From Alienimonas chondri (GTDB taxonomy: Bacteria > Planctomycetota > Planctomycetia > Planctomycetales > Planctomycetaceae), in the NCBI RefSeq assembly GCF_013036045.1, contig NZ_WTPX01000036.1, positions 1 to 35,804 of the forward strand: a DNA stretch of 35,804 bases. Direction: 5' to 3'. Below are positions 27,336 through 33,336 of this stretch, one piece after another; positions within the stretch are counted from its first letter, which is position 1; every line of letters begins with the position of its first letter. The position numbers and the translations under genes were made by a program. The notes beneath the pieces were generated by a model that saw only the letters and a list, made by a program, of their open reading frames with translations, was not told where the DNA came from and did not search any database.

Positions 27336-28330
27336 CACTCTTCCTCGGCGGCGGCGGGGGACGGGACGGGGGCGGCCTGCTTGGCTTCGATCGCGTGATA
27401 AAACGCGTTCCCTAATTCACGCAGCTGCGTCGGATCGAACGCCTCGGCGCGGGCGTTGGGTTCATAACCCTCCGCGGCGAGCAGGGCGTCGACCTCCGGC
27501 TTATCAAGTTGCTGACGGTACATCCCGCACAGCACCCCCCGCATCAGCTTGCGGCGGTGGTGGAACAGGCGACGCAAGAAGTCTTGAAAAAACCGCAGAT
27601 CCGCGATCTGCTCGCGGGCGCGGGGGTTCGGATTGAGACGGATGACGGCCGAATCGACCCCCGGTCGCGGCCAGAACACGCTGGGCGGGATCTTCTTGAG
27701 GATCTTCACCCCCGCGAGGTTTTGAACCCATGCCGAGAGGGCGCCGTACGACCCGCCGCCGCCCCCGCCGTCGCCGGCCTCGCCGGGACGGGCGGCCATG
27801 CGTTGGGCGAGTTCGTATTGAATCATCGCCACCATCCGGCTCCACGGCAGATCGCTGCCGGCGAGGTTGGAGATAATCGGCGTGGCGATGTTATACGGCA
27901 GGTTCGCGACCAGCTTGAGCCGCGGCGGTTCCTCCGGATTGCGGGCCGCCAGCGTGTCCAATTCCGCCCGCACGGCGTCCAGCACGATCGGCGAGATGTT
28001 GTTTTTATTTTTGAGGGCGTCCGTTTGCAGCAGCGTGACGTTCTCCCGCCCGGCGAGCTGTTCGGTCGCCATCCGATGCATTGTTTTATCGACCTCCACG
28101 CTGACCACCGCGGCGGCCCCGTCGGCGAGGAACGCCGTCATCCCCGCGGTCCCGGCGCCCACTTCCAAGACCACGTCGCGGTCTTTTTCGAGATGCGCCT
28201 CCCGGACGACGAAGTCGAGGATATTCAGGTCGATCAGAAAGTTCTGACCCAGATCGGTGCGCGGGTGCAGCCCGTGTCGCTTGAACAGCGACATGAGATG
28301 CGTGCGGGTCTGGCGGCGGGCGTCCGGCAA
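27335..28330 (-). CDS. rsmA: 16S rRNA (adenine1518-N6/adenine1519-N6) dimethyltransferase
   Basis: RsmA (KsgA) dimethylates two adjacent adenines near the 3' end of 16S rRNA during small-subunit maturation. Visible features are DLGQNFLIDLNI at the N-terminus, the SAM-binding loop VLEVGAGTAGMT (about 53-64), the acidic ligand in VSVEVD, the catalytic NLPYNIATP (about 143-151) and the C-terminal PPSVFWPRPGVDSAVIRL. The protein is 331 residues with TTG 28330; an ATG at 28294 would remove 12 residues. I prefer the longer form because RQTRTHLMSLFKRHG resembles the N-termini of planctomycete homologues as I recall them. A glycine-rich insertion (GEAGDGGGGGG) lies in the middle. The stop overlaps the following gene. 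Confidence 0.94.
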   Translation of the reverse strand: MPDARRQTRTHLMSLFKRHGLHPRTDLGQNFLIDLNILDFVVREAHLEKDRDVVLEVGAGTAGMTAFLADGAAAVVSVEVDKTMHRMATEQLAGRENVTLLQTDALKNKNNISPIVLDAVRAELDTLAARNPEEPPRLKLVANLPYNIATPIISNLAGSDLPWSRMVAMIQYELAQRMAARPGEAGDGGGGGGSYGALSAWVQNLAGVKILKKIPPSVFWPRPGVDSAVIRLNPNPRAREQIADLRFFQDFLRRLFHHRRKLMRGVLCGMYRQQLDKPEVDALLAAEGYEPNARAEAFDPTQLRELGNAFYHAIEAKQAAPVPSPAAAEEE

Positions 28331-28375
28331 AAGCTGGGGGAGGAAGAAGGAACGAGGGGGTGACGGAAGTGTTCG

Positions 28376-28396
28376 CCGTCCTCCTCAAGAGGACGG
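28376..28396 (-). terminator. Hairpin between ribE and rsmA
   Basis: CCGTCCTC (28376-28383) and GAGGACGG (28389-28396) form a perfect 8-bp stem with a five-base loop, 11 bases after the ribE stop. No T-run follows in the direction of transcription, so it may attenuate or separate ribE from rsmA rather than fully terminate. Confidence 0.4.
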
Positions 28397-28406
28397 CTGA
28401 GGACGG

Positions 28407-29042
28407 CTAACGGGGCAGATGCGGGGCGAGCATCTTCCGCACGTATTTCCCGAGGATATCGGCTTCGAGGTTCACGTGGTCGCCGACGGTGCGGTCGCCG
28501 AGCGTCGTTTCGCTCAAGGTGTGCGGGATGAGGGCGACGAAGAACCCGGCCCCGTGCGGTTCGCAGACGGTCAGGCTGACGCCGTCGACGCAGACGCTGC
28601 CCTTGTCCACCAGCAGTTCGGCGATCGCGGGGGGCACGTCGAAGTGCATGTGCAGCCACTCGCCGTCGCGCTCGAGCTTCGCCACCGTCCCCGCCGCGTC
28701 GACATGGCCCTGCACGACGTGGCCGCCGAGCCGATCGCCGGCCCGCAGGGCGCGTTCGACGTTCACCCGCCCGCCGGTTTCCAGCCGGCCCAGATTCGTG
28801 CGGGCGAGCGTTTCGGCGCCGGCCTCGAAGGTCCACCGATCGCCCGGAGCGTCTCCGTCGGCGATCTCCACGACCGTCAGGCAGCAGCCGTTGAGGGCGA
28901 CGCTGTCGCCGAGCTTCACGTCCCCGGCGAGCGGTTCGCCGCGACCGTTCTCGGCCGGCAGGGCGAGGGTCAGGCTTACGTCCGAACCGCGCCGTTCCAG
29001 CAAATGGACGACGGCTTGGGCTTCGACGAGGCCGGTAAACAT
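28407..29042 (-). CDS. ribE: Riboflavin synthase alpha chain
   Basis: RibE dismutates two 6,7-dimethyl-8-ribityllumazine molecules to riboflavin and a pyrimidine product in the cytoplasm. At 211 residues it has the family's length and duplicated lumazine-binding fold. The first half starts with the invariant MFTGLVE and contains SVALNGCCLTVVE. The second starts at about residue 100 with GGHVVQGHVDAAG and contains SVCVDGVSLTV. The C-terminus is LEADILGKYVRKML. No other riboflavin genes are nearby and no FMN riboswitch is visible upstream, although the 146-base divergent region up to 29188 must carry the promoter. It may be first in the minus-strand block that continues with rsmA. Confidence 0.96.
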   Translation of the reverse strand: MFTGLVEAQAVVHLLERRGSDVSLTLALPAENGRGEPLAGDVKLGDSVALNGCCLTVVEIADGDAPGDRWTFEAGAETLARTNLGRLETGGRVNVERALRAGDRLGGHVVQGHVDAAGTVAKLERDGEWLHMHFDVPPAIAELLVDKGSVCVDGVSLTVCEPHGAGFFVALIPHTLSETTLGDRTVGDHVNLEADILGKYVRKMLAPHLPR

Positions 29043-29141
29043 GGAATCGGGCGGGGCCGCCGCAGCGGCATCAGGATCAAACCGCCAGTGTGCCGGTCGA
29101 TCCGGGGGCCGTCAACGGGCGGCGCCGACACGGTTCGGGCC

Positions 29142-29148
29142 GTACGAT
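29142..29148 (+). promoter_or_regulatory. GTASGAT box upstream of tandem gene 1
   Basis: GTACGAT lies 41 bases before the GTG start. GTAGGAT occurs at 30112-30118 and 31153-31159 at similar distances before tandem genes 2 and 3. The TASGAT part could serve as a -10 element; no clear -35 partner is seen. Confidence 0.3.
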
Positions 29149-29174
29149 TTGGGCGGTCTGTTCAACGACGAGTT

Positions 29175-29180
29175 GGGAGG
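29175..29180 (+). promoter_or_regulatory. Shine-Dalgarno GGGAGG deciding the GTG start at 29189
   Basis: GGGAGG ends eight bases before the GTG at 29189. It is one of the few clear ribosome-binding sites in the window and supports this start over the earlier in-frame candidates from 29090. Confidence 0.6.
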
Positions 29181-29188
29181 TTCCCACC

Positions 29189-30115
29189 GTGCCCCGTGCG
29201 TTCGGCGTACTCCGTAACCTTGCCCGCGTGTGCTATGTGCTGGCGACGCCCGCCGCTGTCATGCTCGCCGGGCTGGGATTGGCGTTCGCTGCGGCGCCGC
29301 CGTACGACTTCGCCCGAGAAGATCCACGTCACCTTTGGAGCGTTTGGGAAGGGAGTAACGGCAGAGACAGCCTGAATTCGATCTCTGCCGAACGGGTTCT
29401 CGACACGCCGTGGCAGTGCCGACGACTCCGCCTGTTTTGGAGCACAGAAGCTGGGCCCGCCGGCTCCGCAGAAGCGTTCGATTGGGAACCGGCGCCCGGG
29501 CTGTTCTTAATGCGCCATGGCTACGGCGACCGTGAGTCTTCCGAGTACGGAGATGTCCTGTTCGCCGCGGTTGGAGGGCAATGGTTAGTAGCGTGGGTCG
29601 TTCCCCTGACCGTGGTCTGGATCGTGTGGGCGTGGAAGACAGGCCGGTTCGCTGTGCGAGACACTGACCGTCCTCCTGTGGCCTGGCGCGGGGCGGTGCG
29701 GCCGTGGGTCGCCGGTCCGGCGGCGCTGGGGGCGCTCTGTTTAGCGGTCCCGTTCGATGGGTTCGCCCGCGACGAAGACCGTTTTGCGGCCGAGGTCCGC
29801 CGAGACCCTTACGTTTCATGGCACCCACGGGCGTTGTGGATCGCGTGGGAGACCGACTGGTTTGAGCCGACCACTTCCTCCGATCAGTCACCCACCGCGC
29901 CGTTGTTCGGCAGTCGGCGGTGGGGCGTGACGGCCGAACGGTCTATAGCGAAACCATCCTTCACCAACATATGGTTCTACGACGATGCCGTGACGCAGTG
30001 CCGATGGACGGCCGCTATCAGCCTGTGGTGGCTCGCGGCGCCGTTAGCGTTGTGGAGCGGCGGCAGTCTGTGGCGGTCGAGCCGCGTTCCCACTTCTGCG
30101 GAAGCGACGGCGTAG
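29189..30115 (+). CDS. Membrane protein of unknown family, tandem paralogue 1
   Basis: This 308-residue protein has about four transmembrane segments: an N-terminal helix (about 15-38), WLVAWVVPLTVVWIVWAW in the middle, an adjacent helix (PWVAGPAALGALCLAV) and a C-terminal helix (AISLWWLAAPLALW). Between helices 1 and 2 is a variable extracytoplasmic loop containing WEPAPG. Between helices 3 and 4 is a conserved motif AEVRRDPYVSWHPRALWIAWE. I recognise no known family. Two further paralogues follow immediately. This copy is the least GC-rich of the three, and its loops differ most, hinting at an older or separately evolving copy. It has a clear Shine-Dalgarno and is divergent from ribE. Confidence 0.72.
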   Translation: MPRAFGVLRNLARVCYVLATPAAVMLAGLGLAFAAAPPYDFAREDPRHLWSVWEGSNGRDSLNSISAERVLDTPWQCRRLRLFWSTEAGPAGSAEAFDWEPAPGLFLMRHGYGDRESSEYGDVLFAAVGGQWLVAWVVPLTVVWIVWAWKTGRFAVRDTDRPPVAWRGAVRPWVAGPAALGALCLAVPFDGFARDEDRFAAEVRRDPYVSWHPRALWIAWETDWFEPTTSSDQSPTAPLFGSRRWGVTAERSIAKPSFTNIWFYDDAVTQCRWTAAISLWWLAAPLALWSGGSLWRSSRVPTSAEATA

Positions 30116-30118
30116 GAT
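30112..30118 (+). promoter_or_regulatory. GTAGGAT box upstream of tandem gene 2
   Basis: The heptamer begins 38 bases before the ATG at 30150 and contains the stop codon (TAG) of tandem gene 1. It matches the boxes before genes 1 and 3. Confidence 0.3.
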
Positions 30119-30149
30119 AGTCACCCCCTGCATCACTGCGAGAACCGCC

Positions 30150-31118
30150 ATGTTCGCCCTCTTTCGATCGCTCAACCGGGCGGGCGGCGTGCTGTGGACG
30201 CTGCTGTTGCCGGCGACCGTGTTGCTGGCGGCGCTGGGGGCCGCGTTCGTGATCGCTCCGCCGGTCTCCTTTCGAGAGGACGCCGGCGAACGCATGCAAA
30301 GCGTCGTCCCCCGCGTCGATCGGGAGAGCGATCAACTGCGGATCTCGGCCTCCCTCGATGCCGCGGACACGACCTTCCCCCAGTTCCTCGAAGTCTCGCT
30401 GATGCGCCGGGTCCGGCCGTCTCCCGTGAATACCGTGCTCACGGAATGGGAGCCGGCGCCGGGAGTCCGCTACGTCGCGCGCCTCTTGCAGGGACGGCAG
30501 ATTCGCATGCTGAAGATCAACGTGGGCTGGATCGTCGGGTGGGCGCTCGGGCTGAGTCTGCTGTGGTGGGGGTGGGCCGCTTCGACGGGGCGGTTCGCCC
30601 GATCGCTGGACGACCGCTCGCTGAACGACGGCTCGCTGGATCACGGGGGGCAACGAACCGGCCGCTGGACGGCGCTGCGACGGGCGGCGCGGCCTTGGCT
30701 CGCGGGGTTTGCGCTGGTCGGGGGGCTGTGCCTGCTCGCCCCGTACGGCTCCGGCTGGGAGGACCACTCTTTGAAGGCCGAGGTTCGCCGCGATCCGCAC
30801 ACCCCGCTGCACCCGCGCGTGCTGTGGGTCGCATGGGAACGGGACAATCCGTCGGCGCCTCCGCAGGGCACGCCCCTGTTCTGGGCCCACGGCAGCGCCC
30901 CCGCGGAGCCGCTGTGGTTCGCTCGGGAATGGGGCCTGCGGGTGGAGAAGGCCCGCATCGCCCCGCCGATGGGCTGCTCCGACCGCGACGCCTCCCGCGG
31001 CGGGCGCCCACGGATCGCGGCGGCGATCAGCCTGTGGTGGTTGGCGGCCCCGTTGGCGCTGTGGAGCGCTGGCAGCCTATGGAATTCGCGATCCACGTTC
31101 TCGGCCCCCAAAGGCTGA
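30150..31118 (+). CDS. Membrane protein of unknown family, tandem paralogue 2
   Basis: This 322-residue protein has the same layout as its neighbours: N-terminal helix (LWTLLLPATVLLAALGAAF), extracytoplasmic loop with WEPAPG, second helix (IVGWALGLSLLWWGWA) followed by STGRFAR, third helix (PWLAGFALVGGLCLLAP), the motif AEVRRDPHTPLHPRVLWVAWE, and C-terminal helix AAISLWWLAAPLALWSAG. A short S/L/D/N repeat (RSLDDRSLNDGSLDHGG) sits between helices 2 and 3. It starts 34 bases after gene 1 ends. No enzymatic or binding motif is recognised. The strong conservation of the HPRxLWxAWE motif among the copies suggests it is functionally important. Confidence 0.75.
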   Translation: MFALFRSLNRAGGVLWTLLLPATVLLAALGAAFVIAPPVSFREDAGERMQSVVPRVDRESDQLRISASLDAADTTFPQFLEVSLMRRVRPSPVNTVLTEWEPAPGVRYVARLLQGRQIRMLKINVGWIVGWALGLSLLWWGWAASTGRFARSLDDRSLNDGSLDHGGQRTGRWTALRRAARPWLAGFALVGGLCLLAPYGSGWEDHSLKAEVRRDPHTPLHPRVLWVAWERDNPSAPPQGTPLFWAHGSAPAEPLWFAREWGLRVEKARIAPPMGCSDRDASRGGRPRIAAAISLWWLAAPLALWSAGSLWNSRSTFSAPKG

Positions 31119-31152
31119 GCAGCCCCGGGAAGTCGTCCCCGGACGCGGGCAT

Positions 31153-31159
31153 GTAGGAT
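31153..31159 (+). promoter_or_regulatory. GTAGGAT box upstream of tandem gene 3
   Basis: The heptamer begins 47 bases before the ATG at 31200. It matches the boxes before tandem genes 1 and 2, while the rest of the spacer sequences differ. Confidence 0.3.
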
Positions 31160-31199
31160 TGAGGGGTCGCTATTCGGTCGCGTCTCCGCAGGAACCGTC

Positions 31200-32123
31200 A
31201 TGGTCGCTCCGCTTCGCACGCTGCTTCGGGCCGGCGGTGCGCTGTCGGTCCTGTCCCTGCCGGCGATCGTCGTGCTGGCGACGCTGGGAGCGGGCTTCGC
31301 GGCGGCGCCGGAGATCCGATTTCTACACGACGACCCGCTCCGGCTGATGAGCACGGGCTTCGACAGCGACGAACACCGCACGCCCGTAACGGTTGCGGTG
31401 CGACGGACGTTTCCAGAGCCGCTTCACCGACATTCGATTTGGGTCCGCCGGACCGTTCCCGTCGAGCCGTCCGCCTCGGACGCGGGCGAAGGGTGGGGGC
31501 CGGCGCCGTGGTTCGCGGCGTACCAATCCTGGGAGGAGGCCCGCCGCCTGCCGGACGGGACGACGGAGGGTCCGACGCGGACCACGTTGGCGACCGCGAG
31601 CGTCGGCGGGCTGCTGATCTGGGTCGCCGGGCTGACGGCGCTGTGGCTGCCGTGGGCGTGGCGGACGGGGCGGTTCGCCCGGCTGGAAGCTCCGTCGTTC
31701 GGTCGGCGGGCGGCACTGGGGCGAGCGCTCCGCCCGTGGGTCGGCGGGCTGGCGGGGCTGGGGGCGCTCTGCCTCGCGGGAGGGCCGCCCGAACCGAGGG
31801 GCGACGACCGCACGGTCATGGCCGAGGTTCGCCGCGACGACCACGTCTCGCTTCACCCCCGGGCGCTGTGGGTCGCGTGGGAAACAGAGGCCCCGCCGCA
31901 CGGCGGCGGGGCCGCCCGCACGCCGTTCGGCGGACGGGATTGGGGCGTAACGGTCGAGCGGACCGCGACCCTGTGGGGCTTCGCCGGACGATCGGGCCGC
32001 GATCAGGCGATCGGTCGGCGGCGGTGGACGGCGGCGATCAGTCTGACGTGGCTCGCCGCGGCGGCGGGGCTGTGGTCCGCGGTCAGCCTGTGGCGGTCCC
32101 GGCGAGCCGGGCCGGACACCTGA
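31200..32123 (+). CDS. Membrane protein of unknown family, tandem paralogue 3
   Basis: This 307-residue protein is the third copy of the four-helix family. Helix 1 is SVLSLPAIVVLATLGAGF. The loop contains WGPAPW in place of WEPAPG. Helix 2 (LIWVAGLTALWLPWAW) is followed by RTGRFAR, helix 3 is PWVGGLAGLGALCLA, and the conserved segment is AEVRRDDHVSLHPRALWVAWE. Helix 4 (AAISLTWLAAAAGLW) is the least conserved. A weak AGGA lies six bases before the ATG. The gene ends just before a perfect palindrome that separates it from the convergent nucleoside hydrolase gene. Function is unknown. Confidence 0.75.
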   Translation: MVAPLRTLLRAGGALSVLSLPAIVVLATLGAGFAAAPEIRFLHDDPLRLMSTGFDSDEHRTPVTVAVRRTFPEPLHRHSIWVRRTVPVEPSASDAGEGWGPAPWFAAYQSWEEARRLPDGTTEGPTRTTLATASVGGLLIWVAGLTALWLPWAWRTGRFARLEAPSFGRRAALGRALRPWVGGLAGLGALCLAGGPPEPRGDDRTVMAEVRRDDHVSLHPRALWVAWETEAPPHGGGAARTPFGGRDWGVTVERTATLWGFAGRSGRDQAIGRRRWTAAISLTWLAAAAGLWSAVSLWRSRRAGPDT

Positions 32124-32125
32124 TA

Positions 32126-32204
32126 CCGGCAGCCCGAGGCGCGAGCCGAGGTTGTGGGGCGTGGACGACGTCGCCCGGCCTCGGCTCGCGCCTCGGGCTG
32201 CCGG
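32126..32204. repeat. Perfect 26-bp-arm palindrome between convergent genes (copy C)
   Basis: Bases 32126-32151 are the exact reverse complement of 32179-32204, with a 27-base spacer. The element fills the gap between tandem gene 3 (stop 32123) and the convergent nucleoside hydrolase gene (stop 32213). Its arms (AGCCCGAGGCGCGAGCCGAG) resemble those of repeat copies A and B. It may act as a bidirectional terminator or a REP-like element; there is no T-run. Confidence 0.8.
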
Positions 32205-32212
32205 GCCTGCAC

Positions 32213-33265
32213 TTATCGGGGCTTGGGCGACTGTGATTGAACGGCCGGTTCGCGGGTCATCAGTTCGTTCATCGCGTCCCGCACGTCCTTTTTCTCAACG
32301 CCGTCCGTGAACTCGAGCAGGCGGTGGCGGGGGTCGTTCGGCTCGCTCCGCCACGCGTTCGTGCCGTTGGGGAAGATCTCGTTGAATCCTTCCTCACGCA
32401 CCGTCCAGAACGGGGCGTCGGGGCGAACGGCGTACAGCACGACGATCGGATCCCAACTCGGCCGGGCCGGTTTGTCGCCGAGGTACAGCTTGTAGGCCCT
32501 GCGGACCGGGTTCTCCGCCGGCGTGGAGGAGAGCGTCCCGCCAGTCAGCACGTCCTCGCCCAGCCCGCTGAACAGGATCGGCGTGGGCCAGTCGCGGGCG
32601 GCGGCGACCGCGGAGGACGGGTCCGGTTTGAAATTGCCGTACACCCCGGGATCGCGGTGCTCCGGGTAGCGGCCGCCCATGCAGACCCACAATCGCACCT
32701 TCGCCTTCACTAATTCCGGCCCGGACAGCGGGCTGAGATCGTCCGGCTCGCTGGCCAGCAGATCGCGGAGGTTCGTCAGGTAACCCACCGACGCCACCAC
32801 GACCCCGCCGGCCGGGTCGTCGGCCACGTCCGGGCGGGCGGCGAGAACCTCCCGATAGACCCGCACCGCGTCCGGGGCGTCGGCGTTCGTTTGGAACCGC
32901 GTTCCCCGAGAGACGCTGGGGTACGTTTCGGCGATCTGTTTCGCGTACCGCGAACCGCGATCGATCGCGGCGCCCTCCCCTTTCGGCACGCCCACAGGCA
33001 GGTCGGGACGGCCGTACCAGCCGTTGAGGGCCGCGGTGCACGGGCCGGAGTACGGGAACTTCGAACTGACCGGGGTGGCGAGAATCGTCGCTTCGCCCGC
33101 GTCCGCCAACGCATGCAGCATCGCGAGCGCGCCGACGTCGTCGCAGTCGGTGTCCATATCCGTGTCGAAGATCATCGGCACGGGCGGCGACGAAGCCGAA
33201 TCCGTCGGCGCCGCCGAAATGGCGGCCGGCAGCAGGGCGAACGCGAGGGCGAAGGAGGCGGCCAA
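32213..33265 (-). CDS. Secreted nucleoside hydrolase-family protein
   Basis: This 350-residue protein belongs to the inosine-uridine nucleoside N-ribohydrolase superfamily. The N-terminus is hydrophobic (FALAFALLPAAISAA, about 5-19) and indicates export, unlike cytoplasmic RihA/B/C. The calcium-binding aspartate cluster is visible at residues 34-43 (FDTDMDTDCDDVGAL), and further family-like segments are VVASVGYLTNLRDLL and a late acidic/histidine region. The C-terminal half is less typical, so the substrate may not be a ribonucleoside. The only start available is TTG 33265; the signal peptide lacks an obvious basic n-region, so the exact start is uncertain. The gene is convergent with the tandem membrane genes and downstream of the histidine kinase gene. 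Confidence 0.82.
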   Translation of the reverse strand: MAASFALAFALLPAAISAAPTDSASSPPVPMIFDTDMDTDCDDVGALAMLHALADAGEATILATPVSSKFPYSGPCTAALNGWYGRPDLPVGVPKGEGAAIDRGSRYAKQIAETYPSVSRGTRFQTNADAPDAVRVYREVLAARPDVADDPAGGVVVASVGYLTNLRDLLASEPDDLSPLSGPELVKAKVRLWVCMGGRYPEHRDPGVYGNFKPDPSSAVAAARDWPTPILFSGLGEDVLTGGTLSSTPAENPVRRAYKLYLGDKPARPSWDPIVVLYAVRPDAPFWTVREEGFNEIFPNGTNAWRSEPNDPRHRLLEFTDGVEKKDVRDAMNELMTREPAVQSQSPKPR

Positions 33266-33336
33266 GGGCAGGCTTTCGTGAAAAAGGCGGGGCGAATGCG
33301 ATCCGACACGCCTTCCAACGACCCGTCAGGCAGCCG

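Noticed and set aside
28390-29188. FMN riboswitch near ribE
   Set aside because: No conserved FMN-aptamer pattern could be made out in the region upstream of ribE (29043-29188).
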